A stretch of 64,000 bases of DNA from NCBI RefSeq assembly GCF_000687475.1, contig NC_057321.1:1240001-1304000 (forward strand). Reading direction: 5' to 3'. Below, piece by piece: positions 13,345 through 25,428 of the stretch (position 1 is the stretch's first letter; every line of letters starts with the position of its first letter). The stretch is from Ustilaginoidea virens. Lineage: Eukaryota; Ascomycota; Sordariomycetes; Hypocreales; Clavicipitaceae. The position numbers and the translations under genes were made by a program. The notes under the pieces are model-generated. The model worked only from the letters and a program-made list of their open reading frames with translations. It did no database searches and was not told where the DNA came from.

Positions 13345-14013
13345 TGGATAGATGGATGGGTGCGTGGCATGGCGTGGCAACGTGGTCTGTGTTTCCCTTT
13401 TTTTTTATATATATCTATTTTTTTATTCTCATTATTCATCGTGCTCTGACCAAGCAGGCAGACCCGAGACAGCAGAGACGTCACGAGCAGCAGCAGCGAC
13501 AGAAAAAAACCCCCCCGGGACAGGAAGCGGACCAGGCCGCCGCGACGCTGCACCATTTCATCTCGCGCTGTGCTACCGCCTCACCGTCTTTCAACTGGTC
13601 CTACCTCGAGAATACGAATTCCTTCCAGACCGCCAGATGGGCTTTCGTCCCGTCCCACGAAAACCCCCCTCTGCAACCAGGTCGGCCCTCCTGCCAGACG
13701 GTTCATGTAGCGGCCCTGTGCGACGACTTGCCAACTGCACAGACCGCCGCCCCCTGGCCGTGTTCTACCACGCACGGGGTGCTCCTGCTCTACCACGGGA
13801 GGGGAAAAAGGGGGGGGGGGCGTCATGTTGGGCAGACGTGGTGGTTGATTACCAAGACTTGACAAGACGGGCTTGGACGGGGCTTGGACACGACGGCGAG
13901 CGAGACAACAACAAGTTTGGCCTCCCCCCTCCCCTCCCCAGGTGGTCCTGGCGCGTGCTTTTCTTTGCTCTCCCTCTTTTTTTTTTTTTCTTTGTCCTGG
14001 CTACAACCGACCG
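13345..14013. other. Intergenic region between convergent genes
   Basis: The 3' flanks of the BRCT gene and the acyl-CoA synthetase gene. It contains T-rich tracts (for example around 13397-13425) and C/G homopolymers, and no conserved ORF. The several long frames here are low-complexity. Confidence 0.6.
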
Positions 14014-16409
14014 CTACAACCTTGGCCGCGGCGCCTCCAGTGCGACGTGCTTGCCCTCCCTCTTGACAAAGTACTCCCTGACCTTGGCCCGCGCGACGTC
14101 GACGACCGAGGCATCCTCCACCGTGCTCGGCACCGCCACTTCCTTTTCGTACTCGCCGTGCACCCCGTTCTCGAGCAGCTCCCGCAGGACGCGGCGGAGC
14201 GTCTTGCCCGACCGCGTGCGGGGGATCATGCCCGAGCCCTGGATGATGCCGCCCAGCGAGGCGATGGGCCCGACCTGGGCGCGCACCAGGCCCTGGATCT
14301 CGGCCGCGAGCTTGTCGTCCGGCACGGCCGAGGCGGCGTGCGCGGCCGTCGACAGCGTGACAAAGGCAAAGGGGAGCTGGCCCTTGATGGAGTCTGGGAC
14401 GCCGACGACGCTGGCCTCGGCGACGAGGGGGTGGCACGTGATGGCTTGCTCGATGCCGCCTGTGAGAGAGATGATGGGTGAGCAGTGGAAAACCACGTGG
14501 AGATGGGAAGAAAGCAAGCAAGCGGCAGCTTGGACAGTTTTGACAAGTAGACAGTCGACAAAAAGTTGAGCAACGAAACTCCCAACGCCAGGGGCGACCT
14601 ACCGCTCGACAGCCGGTGCGCGCTGACGTTCAGGACGTCGTCGTTCCTGCTCATGATGTGCACGTAGCCGTCCCCGTCAATCATGCCGGCGTCCCCCGTG
14701 TCCAGCCACCTGCCGCCGAACCGCTTCAGGTAGCTGGCGTAGAACCTGTCGCGGTCCCCCCAGAGCGCGCGGAAGGCCGTCGGGGCCAGCGGCAGGCCCA
14801 GCACGATGTTGCCCATGGTGCCGTGCCGGACCGGGCGGCCCGCGTCGTCGACGACTCGCACGTCGAACCCGGGCATGGCCTTGCCGGCGCTGCCGGGCCT
14901 CACCGTCGCGGGCGCGCGGTGGCCGAGCGCGCGCCCCGTGATGGGCGACCCGGACTCGCTGGACCACCAGTTGTCGACGACCTGCGCGCCGGGCGCGGCG
15001 TACCTGTCCACGAGCCCCTGGTACATGGACACGAGCGAGGGCTCGGAGCGCTCGCCCGCGAGGAAGAGCGCCCGCAGCGAGCGGAGGCCGCCGCGGCCGC
15101 CGACCGCGCGCAGGAACCCGCTGCCCGGGTCGTCGCGCTTGACGGCGCGGAGGGCCGTGGGCGCCGTGAACAGCACGCTGACGCGGTACTCGTCGACGAC
15201 GCGCCACAGCGCCGACGCGTCCGGCGTGCCGACCGGCTTGCCTTCGTACAGCACCGTCGACGCGCCGACCAGCAGCGGGCCGTACACGATGTACGAGTGG
15301 CCGACGACCCAGCCAATGTCCGACGCGGTGAAGGCCACGTCGCCGGGCCCGTGGACGTCGAACAGGTAGCGCATGGACAGGTGCAGCCCGACGGCGTGGC
15401 CGCCGGCGTCCCTGGCGACGCCCTTGGGCGCGCCCGTCGTGCCGGACGTGTGGATGACGTAGACGGGGTCGGTGCTCGCGACCGGCACGCACTCCGCCCG
15501 GGCCTGCCGGGGGGTGGCGGCGGCGGCGGCGGCCTCCTGCCAGGTGCGTTGGCCGCTGGCGCGGTCGGGGTCCCAGCGCACCTGCGGCCGCTGCCAGATC
15601 AGCGTCCGCCGAGGCTTGTGGGCGGAGAGGGCGACGGCCTCCTCGACGAGCGGCTGGTACGCGATGGGGGGCTTGTTGCCGTCTATGCCGCACGAGGCTG
15701 TGAGGATGGCCACGGGGCTGCAGGCTTCGATGCGCTGGGCGAGCGCGAGGGGGGCGAAGCCGCCAAAGACGACGGCGTGCACGGCGCCCAGGCGGTTGAC
15801 TGCGTACATGGCGATGACTGCGGCTGGAATCATGGGCACTGGAGTGAAGCTCGGCTGTTATCTCTCTCTCTCTTTTTTTCCGTATTTTATTGATTACTTT
15901 TTGGGTCTTTTTTCTTTTCTGCTTTCCTTGCCCTTCAACACACACTGGGGGGGGCTGGCTGGCCTCCCCCCCAAACAACAAAAAAAAAAAAAGAAACAAA
16001 AGTCAAACATACTGTATAGCATGACGACATCACCCTTGCGGACGCCCTGGGCTCGCAGCGCCCCCGCAAGCACCTGCACCTCGTCGAGAAGCTTGCGGTA
16101 GGTGTACGTCTCCTTCGTCCCGGTTACCGGGCTGTCGTAGTAGATGGCAACGTTGTCGCCTCGGCCCGCTTCAACGTGCCTGTCGATGCAGTTGTAGCAG
16201 GTGGAGATCTCGCCGCCCGGGAACCATTCCCAGCTGTCGTGGGACACGCGGCCGTCTCGCAGGGTCCGCTGCGTGCGGCGCAGCACGCTCGCGGGCTTGG
16301 TGTGCCAGTGGAGGTGTTCCGCTTGGCGAGCCCAGAACTCGTCGGGCTTTTGCAAGCTGTGCCGGAGGACGTGGTCCTGGGGATGGGAGCCCAGCTCTCT
16401 GGATGCCAT
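14014..16409 (-). CDS. Acyl-CoA synthetase, ACSS3/propionyl-CoA synthetase type
   Basis: Three exons on the minus strand, 16409-16013, 15838-14603 and 14459-14014, with introns of 174 and 143 nt, give 692 residues, the usual size for this family. The enzyme activates a short-chain acid (propionate or acetate) to its CoA thioester through an acyl-adenylate. Visible landmarks are the N-terminal PDEFWARQAEHLHWHTKP and WEWFPGGEISTCYNCIDRHV blocks, the MPMIPAA segment restored exactly across intron 1, the TSGTTGAPKG phosphate-binding loop near residues 263-272, WWSSESGSPI, LDTGD near residue 511, and the adenylation lysine in RSGKTLRR near residue 629. The start is the ATG of MASRELG; the frame upstream is not conserved. 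The A8 hinge reads SAHRLSSG where the usual form is GHRLSTG-like, so a serine replaces the common glycine. It is more like ACSS3/propionyl synthetases than canonical acetyl-CoA synthetase. There is no obvious peroxisomal C-terminus (it ends APRPRL). Confidence 0.92.
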
Positions 16410-19400
16410 GATGACGCGCACGGGGTGCGCACGTGCCGGGCCGGATGTACTCAGCGAGGCCCTCAGTTTCGGGTGGGATGCGGGTTTCGCGGTCGGTTTC
16501 GCGGGTGCGAGGGATGCGAGGGATGCGAGGAATCCAGCCGCGCCTTTGGTCCGGAGCGGGATATTTAGTAGTCGGGGTCGGGGGGGCGGCCAGAGCTCAT
16601 CCTCGGCTATCGAGCGCGGCGGAGCTGCGAGGTTATTCCACCGGGAGGGAGGGCTTTGGCGGGGTCTAGAATCGGAAATCAAAGGCCAGCCAGCCCCGGT
16701 CACCCCACAATCAGCAGTTTTCAATCAAGCAGAAGCAGGGGGACGAACTGCCGGTTCTGACGTTCTCCAGCTCCTATCGCGGCTCCAATCTCTTTTGCCG
16801 AAGATCCGTGGACGGCATGGGCCGGATGCCGCAGTCAACACATGTTCGGCCATTCGAGGCGTTGAACAAGGAAGTGACGGCCCCAACCCCCAAGCGTGTT
16901 TTCTTTCTTTCCTTGTTTCTTTTTTTTTTTCCCATTGCGACGCGATCCCACATGCTGCCAGGCTCGACAAGAGGCCGCCAGAGAGAGAACTTCGTGGCGA
17001 TAAAAGGCCGCAAAACCGCCCGCCGCCGTTTGCACATGAGGGTCGTCTGCGGACGGCCCATTTCCAGGCCCGGGCAAGCGGGAAACCTGCTTTGTTCCCA
17101 TCGTCGTCGCATCGCGTAAGCAAGGTTTTGGCGCTGCAGAAAAAAAAACCCCCCGTCACCCTGCATTTCCCCCCCATGGACGGGAGACGCAACACACAGC
17201 AACAACAACCCATCAGCGACGGCCCCCTTCCTTCTGCAGCAGCGGGCCGGGGCGTTTTGGTTCTGCTATTTTTGGCGGCATTACCCGCGCAGCAGAGCAT
17301 CGAGCTCGAGGCATCCGAGACAGCGCGTGTTTCGCCGTAATTTCGCGCCCCCCATTGGCCCTGCCGTCGTCGTTCCCCCCCGCGGGGCTCCGTTGGAAAG
17401 TGGCAACGTTGCGTCTGCAGGGCGTTCTCTGCGGGTCGAATCTCGCATCAACGGGCCTGTTTTGAATGAATTGGAGCGTGACGGCGGCGCGTGGGACGAG
17501 GCTCGGCTTCGACTGGCGGCTTTTTCTGGGAGACGGGCGTGGTGGCGGCAGATGCCGTCGTCTGCAGCGTGAAGGAACCCCCCCCGACATGGCCCCGGAA
17601 GCCATGTCGGCTGCCTGTGGGGCGGATGATGCAGCGGCGCCTCGTTCAAAGTACCGAGTAGCTCTTGTTCGTCTCCGTGCCCCGACGACGACAATCAGCG
17701 CGAGGGCATCTGGAGAGACGACGACGCCGTGTCGACGGGTGGTGGTGCATGGCATGGGTTGGCATGGCATGGCGAGCGAGGGGGTGTCCCGACCACCACC
17801 TGTCCGAGCTCGCTGCCAGCTGCCGGGACGTGTCGACTGGATGTGCCCTCCTCGCAGCTGCTGTCTACAGTTGGCAGCTCAGTATTCACCAACTGCTGCT
17901 GCTGCAACACCAAACACTGACCAGCTGCGCACCCGGGATCGAACCAAAGCCTCAACCGACCCTCGCGGCTGGCCTACCCTGCACCATGTGCCTGTGCCTG
18001 CCTGTGCCTGCCTGTGCCCGTGTTTGCATTCCACACCCAACGTCACACCTCAACTGCGCCCATCCCATCCATCCCGACCAGCCTCCACACAAAGAGCAAG
18101 GCTCCCTCCCTCCCAACCGGAATGCACAATGCGAACTCAACAAGCTCCCGCCAAAAAATCACGCCGGCCCAGCTCCCCCGCACACCCATCATCCATCCCC
18201 CCCCCCCATCTGCCGGACCCAGCCGCCAGCCCGCCGAACGAGCCACAACTCCACGCCGGCCCCTTGCTTGCGTCATCTGCGCCCGTGGGAATTCCGCCCG
18301 CCTGACTTGCTCGTCAGCAAGGCTCAACTTTGGGCCCCCGCGGTGGGAGAGACTTTTGTCTGCGTGGCAATGTGGCCATTAGTACGGTGATGGTGGTATC
18401 TTACCAGCGAGACCTGGCAGCCAGACCGGTCTAAAACCCCCCCCAACGAGCGCGCACGCACAAGCGACGCCGTTACTAGACGATTCTGATTTTTCGTGAA
18501 AAACTCTTCGCGGACCGCAAGATGAAGCGCGCATCGAGTTGCGTCGACTTGAATTAGTTATACATTCGCCACCAAATACCTACCTTTTTTGTAGCCACGT
18601 CAGGTGGATGCTCCGTGAACACGAGCATCTGTTCTGCTTACTTACTCCCTTTCCCCATCAGCTTAGCTTTAGCTGTTAGGGTTTCCCCGTCGAGTTTGAC
18701 TTCACCAGCCTGAGCCGACGTATTCTCCCTTCTTGCCTGGCTTAGGCGCCATTGCTCCACGCACCGGGGAGGACTTGCATCTTCCCGTCTCGAGTTCTTG
18801 GGCTGTTTCGCCGAATCGCTCGGATGGAGTTCCGTCTCATGCTTCACCAGGGCGGAAGAGTGCTCCGGCACCGTGTCACGGCGGCAGGGCAGGGCCAACC
18901 CCGTCCCGCTCAGCCCGTGCACGTCTGGAAACGAGCGCAGCCCATCGGGAGGAACCCACGACTGGTCCCGGGCCGATGCAAGACAGACGACATGGGTCCA
19001 GTCGTGCCGGCGAGCCGACAACGGTCCGGGCGGGTGAGCATCGGGGCAGGCACGACGGCCGGATGCCCAATGGGTTCAGCCAGGCGAGGTGACGCGCCAT
19101 CAGAAACAAAACACCAACAACACCAGCACGACGCCGGTTGGTGGGCAAAATGTCGTGCCGGACCAACGTCCGTGTTTGCAAGACAGCATCATGCAGACGT
19201 GCGCTGCTGGGATCTGGCTCAGACAGGGGGGCAGGGGAAGCAGAAAGGTCGACCGCAAGTCCTGAACACGATTAATAATGGTACATAATAAGAAAAAAAT
19301 ATCAACAATCAATCGGAAGGAAACGGCGTCTTTATAGATCTTGTCCAAAAAAAAATAGGTCGTAAGAACCAAAATCCTATTGCTGATAAAGCCACATCAT

Positions 19401-19726
19401 ATTCCAAGCGCCGAAAAAAAAACCATTAGGACCACACACAACAAGCCTCTTCAGTAATCCTCCTGGGCTGGGACCTGCAGGCGCCCATCGAACTCATGTA
19501 CAAGTTCTCCGGGTTCGTATGTTCGTAAAAACCCAGATTAAATTCTATACACATCCGAAACTCGCAAATCACATCCCCAAATGAAGAAAATTAATCAACG
19601 CTGAATCCCCACAGAGCTCCTCCAGTCACGGCGCAGCCTGCAGACTTGTCTGCTCGGTTTGTTGGCTCATGCTGCGGACATGGGCCGGGGCGTGGATGCG
19701 AGGCCAGGCATGCCAAGTTGGTTGAT
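16410..19726. other. Intergenic region, 3.3 kb
   Basis: Nothing conserved is seen. It holds the promoter side of the acyl-CoA synthetase gene and the 3' side of the GPI-protein gene, many C and G homopolymers (for example near 17150, 17580 and 18200) and overlapping low-complexity frames. A tRNA-like B box on the minus strand near 17925-17945 lacks a matching stem and A box. Positions 19260-19600 are locally AT-rich, consistent with the 3' untranslated region of the minus-strand gene that follows. Confidence 0.55.
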
Positions 19727-20314
19727 TTACAGGACAAAAGCGGCAAGACCGACGATACCGGCCAGACCAGCACCAGACAGAGCAACGACCTTGCCAGCAG
19801 CGGCAGTAGGGACAGCAGGAGTGACGCTGGGAGCGGTGGTGCCCTTGGTGGGAGTGGCGCTGGCAGGGGGGTTGACGATGGGAGCAGTGGTGTTGGGGTA
19901 GTTGACGCCGCTGGCCGGAGTTAGTTTGGACGTCGTCGGGGAGCATGCTGCGAATCGGCAGAGGGGCAGCTTACCAGGTGTTGCAGACGACAACGGGGGT
20001 GGTCACCACTGGTCTGTGGATGGTGCAGGGGCAGTCGGTGATGGTCAGGGTGGTGGCCTGCGGATGTCAGCTTTTTGCTCTGGGGTGGTGGAACCTGAAG
20101 CCGCAGACCCGGAGGCAGAACCCGAGCAGGCTGGATGGGGCCGGCGGGAGTTTCTTACCTCGGTGACAGTGTAGGTCTTGTTGCCGTGGGTGATTTGAGT
20201 AGGGCCAGGGCAGTAGGTGACGTAGGAGCTGACGACCTCGGTGACGACGGTACCGTTGAAGCTGGAGTGGGCGCTAACGCCGGCGGCGGCGGCGAGGAAA
20301 GCAAGAGAGAACTT
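19727..20314 (-). CDS. GPI-anchored cell-wall protein, small Ser/Thr/Pro-rich
   Basis: Three exons on the minus strand, 20314-20159, 20057-19975 and 19910-19727, give 140 residues. A signal peptide (MKFSLAFLAAAAGVSA) is followed by a conserved fungal wall-protein module: TEVVSSYVTYCPGPTQI, the NKTYTVTE box joined by intron 1 to ATTLTITDCPCTI, then VVVCNTC, with five cysteines in all. A Thr/Pro/Ala-rich stalk follows, ending in a hydrophobic GPI-signal tail (VVALSGAGLAGIVGLAAFVL). The TYTVTEATTLTITDCPC core is shared with abundant fungal cell-wall proteins that annotation pipelines often label SED1-like or clock-controlled. It probably coats the cell surface. Intron 2 (64 nt) has a textbook CTAAC branch point 10 nt before its CAG acceptor; earlier AGs would break the frame. 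Confidence 0.85.
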
Positions 20315-21064
20315 CATTTTGTCGGGTTGGGAGGACTCGGAAGAGCTAATGTTGATTAACGAGTGGAAGGTGACTGGAAGTCGGGTGTATGCAGAAGTGC
20401 TGAGCGAGTGTGGGAGTGTGGGTGAGGAGGAGGAAGAAAAGAGGAGCAGAACGGACCACGGAGGAGAAGCATCTTTATACGGAACAAGGCGACTGAAGAA
20501 CCACGGGGGATGTAGGGGGGGGGAGGACGAGGCGGTCGAGAAGGACAAACAAGGGGGGGGGGGGGGGGGGGGCAAGGGGGGACGTGGGCAAGTCAGCCCT
20601 GATTGCGCATGAAGAGTGAAACAGCCAAAAGGAAACAAGAAGAAAGGGCAAAAAGGGACGAAAAAGAAAAAAGAAAAAAGAAAAAAGGAAAATAATTAAG
20701 GGGAGAGGGTGAGCAGGGGAGGGGAGAGGGGGGGGGTCAGCGCCGGCCAATCTGCCTGGGGCCCTAGGGGCAAGCAACGGCGTGGCGTGGGCAACGGCCG
20801 ACAAGCCAGGCACTGCGTGGTACCATGCACCGTACCATGCACCATGCACCATGCACCATGTACCAGTAGCACGTACTGTGCGCTCTGTAGCTGTTTTGCA
20901 GGTGCCAGACTGTAGCTGGCTGGCGTAACGCGCACTGTCGGGCCGGGGAGGGGACTGGAAAAGTCTGCACGTGCGAGGCAGGCAACTCTGTGCTCCGAGC
21001 CAACCAGAGCTGACATGAACAGGGGCCAGGGAGACGGGACTTGGCAGTGGATGGATGGGGCCAA
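20315..21064. other. Upstream region of the GPI-protein gene
   Basis: Promoter and leader side of the minus-strand GPI-protein gene. It contains a G homopolymer (about 20550-20572), A-rich tracts (20640-20698) and several CATGCAC/ACCATGCACC repeats around 20822-20865. No gene is seen. Confidence 0.5.
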
Positions 21065-21161
21065 GTCTCCCAGCAGAGACGTCTGTCTCCCAGCAGAGAC
21101 GTCTGTCTCCCAGCAGAGACGTCTGTCTCCCAGCAGAGACGTCTGTCTCCCAGCAGCAGAG
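21065..21161. repeat. 20 bp tandem repeat with internal inverted repeat
   Basis: About five copies of a 20 bp unit, GTCTCCCAGCAGAGACGTCT. Each unit contains GTCTC..GAGAC, which can form a small hairpin. Confidence 0.95.
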
Positions 21162-21302
21162 ACAGGAAGGGCAGGGACAGCAGTGACGACGACAACAGAA
21201 ACAAATAACAATAACAACAACAGCAACAACAACAACAGCACACCACCACCTGTCCGAGTTGGCCGCCGCCAGGGCCAAGACAAGACAAGAAAGCAAGACA
21301 AG

Positions 21303-21362
21303 CCATGTCAATCCATGTCAATCCATGTCAAGCCATGTCAAGCCAGGTCAAGCCAGGTTCAA
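21303..21362. repeat. 10 bp tandem repeat
   Basis: Six copies of CCATGTCAAT/CCATGTCAAG-like units with progressive substitutions toward AGCCAGGTCA. Confidence 0.9.
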
Positions 21363-21680
21363 GCAAGACAATGCCAGCCCCTTGGCGGAGCAATGGTGGT
21401 CCGACAAGTGGGCCGGCACGCCCCATGCGCCAGTGAGATGCAAGGTACCCGCCCATCGCCTCTGCGCCCTGCAGGGCCCAGCCCCAGCCCCAGCCCGCGC
21501 CGGGCTTTCGTTCGATCCACAGCCGACTCCAGACAGCTTCGGGCAAGTCCATTCGCAGGCCGGCGATGGAGCAGCCAGCAGCCAGCCCCACCCGCGTCCA
21601 TCTGCGAAACCCCCACGCTGCGACGTGATGGACGCTGCGACGCGGTGGGGCCAGATGGGGCGGCGGGTGGCGACGTGGGT

Positions 21681-21743
21681 CCGACCCGACCAGACCAGAC
21701 CCGACCAGACCAGACCCGACCAGACCAGACCAGACCAGACCAG
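21681..21743. repeat. GACCA-based tandem repeat
   Basis: CAGACCAGACCCGAC-type 15 bp units that decay into 5 bp CAGAC/GACCA units. Confidence 0.9.
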
Positions 21744-22199
21744 GCCCAGTCTGGATGCAACCCGACGTCAAGCTGGTCCGCCATGGGGGGCCTGATGTCT
21801 GGAAAAGTAAGATTGCGACGGGGAACATGACTCTGCTGAGCAGCATGGCGCGCTCCCCAGCGAGGGATGGGAGTTGACGGACTCTTTGTGGTTTTCGATG
21901 GTTGCGGGGAGAATTGACGCTTGCTGCATAGGTACGGAGCTACGGAGCACCAGGCAGCTCATAGCTCAGCTATCTTTTTCTTTTCCCTCGCGGGAGCCAC
22001 GAGCAGGCGCCAGGGGGGGGGGGAGAGAAAGCCGTGCCCAAAAGAAAAAAAAAAAAAGAAAAAAATAACCCCTAGACGGTTTGACAATGCGTTCAATCGG
22101 ATCCATCCTACGTGAGTTGACTGAACCGGGGGGGGCCAGCCGGCTGACAGGGCTGGGCAAGTATTAGGCTGCGGCCGCAAACGTGCTGGGCCGACGCAG

Positions 22200-22201
22200 C
22201 C

Positions 22202-22235
<34 letters not shown>
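22200..22235. repeat. (CAG)n with one TAG interruption
   Basis: Trinucleotide CAG tract of about 11 units in noncoding sequence. Confidence 0.85.
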
Positions 22236-22236
<1 letters not shown>

Positions 22237-22347
22237 ACATAGCAACCGGCGAAAAGGACGACAAGGGAAGGGAGGCAGCCCCCAAACCAGGCCGTCCGTC
22301 TCACCTGGGCCTGGGCCTGGGCCACCCGGCATGACTGGAGAGAGATG

Positions 22348-22387
22348 TACCGTACCGTACCGTACCGTACCGTACCGTACCGTACCG
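22348..22387. repeat. (TACCG)8 pentanucleotide repeat
   Basis: Eight perfect copies of TACCG. Confidence 0.95.
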
Positions 22388-22587
22388 TTCGACGCCGTAA
22401 TCTCCAGGCCCAGGCAGCAAGGGATATATTGAAACCTGCCATGGCCAGGCGTCAAGGTCAAGCCGTCTCGTCTCATCCTCGTCACTGGGCCGCAACCCCT
22501 GGCAAAGCAGCGCGCTCACCCCAGCGCCACCGGGGTTCTCTCTGGCAGGCCAAAAATCGAAGTCACCAGCATCAGCCGAGCCGAGAA

Positions 22588-22632
22588 GAGTCGAGTCGAG
22601 TCGAGTCGAGTCGAGCCGAGTCGAGTCGAGTC
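22588..22632. repeat. (TCGAG)n pentanucleotide repeat
   Basis: About nine copies of TCGAG, one of them CCGAG. Confidence 0.95.
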
Positions 22633-23448
22633 GCACGGGAGGACATGGCAATAAGAAAAGGAAGAAAAAAAGGAACAAAGGAAGAAAGGAAGAAAGGAAG
22701 GAAGGAAGCCTTCGGCAGTCAAAACGCTGATGCAGCCCGTCTCACCCAGCGCCTCTAGCGCAGCGGTAGCAGTCGTCGATGACGTCCGTCTCCAGTTTGC
22801 GGAGCGAGCGAGCGAGCATAGGAGGCAGGCGGGAGGCGAGATTTTGGTCCCCGAGGACGGACGGAGCACGGAGTACGGAGTAGCTAGAAGAGCAAAAGGC
22901 TGGCTGGCTGACTGTGACTGACTTGTCAAGATGCACGGGGCTACGCAACGACAACGACTTGGTGGTGGAGCGGCTGGAGCGGCTGGACAGAGTTGTCGTC
23001 TTTTCCTGCCCCGACCCAGCCTCTGCGAAAACCAATGTCCGTCCGCCAACGTCGAACGAGACTGGAACATCCATCACATCCATCAGGTATCTATGTATCT
23101 ATCTGCACTGGTTTTCCGCGCCTGGGAAACAACTCCGTGCTTGAATGGGTTCCCCGGCACTGTACGGGGCACGGAGCAAGGTGCGACAAGTGGTGACGAG
23201 ACCAGTGGCCCCCGTCCCCCAAATCATGCCAGCTTTTCGCTCCTACGTACGTCTGGTCTGGTCTGGTCACTCCTTGACTCCTGTCGCGCCATTCGCAATT
23301 CGCAAATTGGCCGCCCCGCCCGGCCCCGCCCCCCCACGAGCTGCAATTTCCCAGCGAATCCATCCCCCCGTCCGCTTCCAGCGGAAAGCACGCGCCTTGT
23401 TCCGTCTGGTCGGCTGGCCGCTGCACTATGGCCGGCCATCTCTGCTGG

Positions 23449-23520
23449 GTGCAGAGCAACCTGTGCAGAGCAACCTGTGCAGAGCAACCTCGTCGCAGAG
23501 CGGAAAACTACGCGGCCCCT

Positions 23521-23562
<42 letters not shown>
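23449..23562. repeat. GCAGAGCAACCTGT repeat followed by (CAG)14
   Basis: Three copies of a roughly 15 bp unit (GCAGAGCAACCTGT) at 23449-23490, then, after a 28 bp gap, about 14 perfect CAG triplets ending at 23562. The long ORF covering this region is repeat-driven and has no recognisable domain. Confidence 0.9.
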
Positions 23563-23563
<1 letters not shown>

Positions 23564-23932
23564 CCAACGCATTTGCATTTCCGGTCGGGATGGCCTCCCG
23601 GCGATTTTCCCTGCTGGCGCTCTCCCAGGCCAAGCACAGCCCATCCATCTCATCCGTTGTCATCTTGGCTGCAGCGGGCGTCGCAGCCGCCCGACGAGCC
23701 TGGTCAGCGAGCCTGGTCAGCGACCCCAGCGCCACCAGCAAGCATCAAGTTCTCAGCTTCCCCCCCCGACGAACCAAGCTGTCGACACAGCCAAAGTCGG
23801 TGGGCAGTTCCTGGGCTTTGGCATCGGGCGGCGCAGGCTGGACAAGACGAGCCGCTGCCAGACGCGACGGCCTCGCTGGATGAGAACGTCCCCCCCGCCG
23901 GCGGGGCGAGGGCTTGCTGTGATGAAGAAATG

Positions 23933-23956
23933 GAAAAAAAAAAAAAAAAAAAAAAA
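23933..23956. repeat. A homopolymer, about 24 nt
   Basis: Uninterrupted A run in noncoding sequence. Confidence 0.9.
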
Positions 23957-24272
23957 TCAACGAGCAAAAAGTACATGGGACCGACGACGGGCTGGGCCTG
24001 TGGATGCAAAACGCCCTCCGTCGCCCTCCAAGCCGTCCCGTTTGACCGTCCGCCAACAACGGCCCGACGCTAACGCTGCGTGCGTCGTCCCCGCGGCTAG
24101 GGGCCTTGTTAGGGCAAGGCAAAACTTTAAAGAGGGAGATGAAAGAAAGACGGCGACGGCTGAAGACGATGGCTTGCTGTAATCAGCCACCTGTTTGTTG
24201 CTCCTCGCTCGGTTGCTGGCCCGCACATGAAGTCGCAGCAGAATGGACGGACGCTCACAGGCACCACGCACA

Positions 24273-24313
24273 CCATGCCATGCCATGCCATGCCATGCCA
24301 TGCCATGCCATGC
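24273..24313. repeat. (CATGC)8 pentanucleotide repeat
   Basis: Eight perfect copies of a CATGC/ATGCC unit. Confidence 0.95.
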
Positions 24314-25428
24314 GCACTCCTCCGTGCCCCTCGCCATCATCGGACGACAAGTTCTCTGCCACGCTCCATGAGCTAATGCGACAATATGCAATGGACAGGA
24401 GCAGACGATAAATACCCCCTTCGTCGGTCAATGTTGGGAATCCCGACACAACCACGCCCCAGGCCGAGCGTCGATTGGCCTGCATCCCTGGGCGTGGCGT
24501 GGCGCGCACGAAAGCACCCACGATACCGGTGCCCCCTTTTTCTTTCTTCTCATTTTTGTTTTTTTTTTTTAATTTTTTTTGTTCCCCCATCACATTTTGC
24601 TCAATCATGATTTGGAGGGGGCAAGGGGGAGTGAGTTGGCAGGCCAGCCCCAACTGGGTCTTCATTTCCCAGCGTCAGTTGGCTGCTGGAGGAGTACGTA
24701 CATAACGACGCAGCAATGTCGGAGGGGTTTCCGAACATGCAGTACGCGCTAAGCCTAGATGGAACCTGTGCCATTGCGCGCGCAACACCAGTGACCACAT
24801 ACATTACGCATCATCCATAGCGTCATCAGCAGCGTCATCCACAGCGTCACCAAGTGGGCCCTTTAACAGCACATTGGCCAGCTGCATCCCCTTGCATTCG
24901 CGTAATAGCACCAGTACCTCGCGTTGCGCGCAATCCCGGCCTAGGGCCAGGTCCCTCATCTTCGCAGGTGAATTCGCAGGGAGACTCTAGCCGGCCCTGG
25001 AATAGGCATGTTGCAGGCCTTCATCAAACACCATCACCACGAGCGGGCGTTAAATCGCAGTTTCCCGTACCATGTGCACACTCCAGAGGTTTGCGGCAGC
25101 AAACATAAACAAAGGTCACTGCTGCTGATAAGACGTTGTGCCAAAGTACAAGTTCTTTTTCAGGATTCGTAGTATTGCGCGTTGGGAACATCCGTCCCCG
25201 CCTGCTTCCGCGCTCCGAGCACGCAAGCAAGCACGTCGCAGTGGATTTTCGAAGCCTGCAGGGCCGGCAGTGAGTAAGTAGTGACTGGGTCCACGGCCGA
25301 AGCAGTCCCCTTTGCACGCATTTTTCTGCTCGCAGCTACATGCTGCCCAATTTCTCTCGCGTCTCTCCTTTCCACACTACACTGCACATACCGTCACGAC
25401 GTTTGCCCCCGCCATACGAGGGTACAGG
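24314..25428. other. Noncoding stretch left of the inverted-repeat element
   Basis: T-rich tracts near 24540-24580, short CAGCGTCATC repeats near 24820-24850, and no conserved ORF. Confidence 0.5.

Noticed and set aside
12477..13380. Minus-strand ORFs of 200-276 codons opposite the BRCT gene
   Set aside because: Antisense shadows of a GC-rich coding exon; the plus strand has a BRCT domain and a coherent splice.
14616..15893. 425-codon plus-strand ORF opposite the acyl-CoA synthetase
   Set aside because: Antisense shadow caused by strong GC3 bias; its sequence is Arg/Ala/Val-rich with no domain.
17921..17950. tRNA-like B box on the minus strand (GGTTCGATCCCGGGTG)
   Set aside because: The T-stem halves do not pair and no A box or cloverleaf is found on the 5' side.
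21065..21161. Possible CRISPR-like array (20 bp repeats)
   Set aside because: The units are contiguous with no spacers and the genome is eukaryotic; it is a plain tandem repeat.
22754..22785. tRNA-like A box (TAGCGCAGCGGTAGC)
   Set aside because: No B box, no acceptor-stem complement and no anticodon arm can be formed in the following 80 nt.
22931..24182. Long plus-strand ORFs of 345-380 codons
   Set aside because: They run through CAG, poly-A and 15 bp repeats, are open in several frames at once and show no domain or splice pattern.
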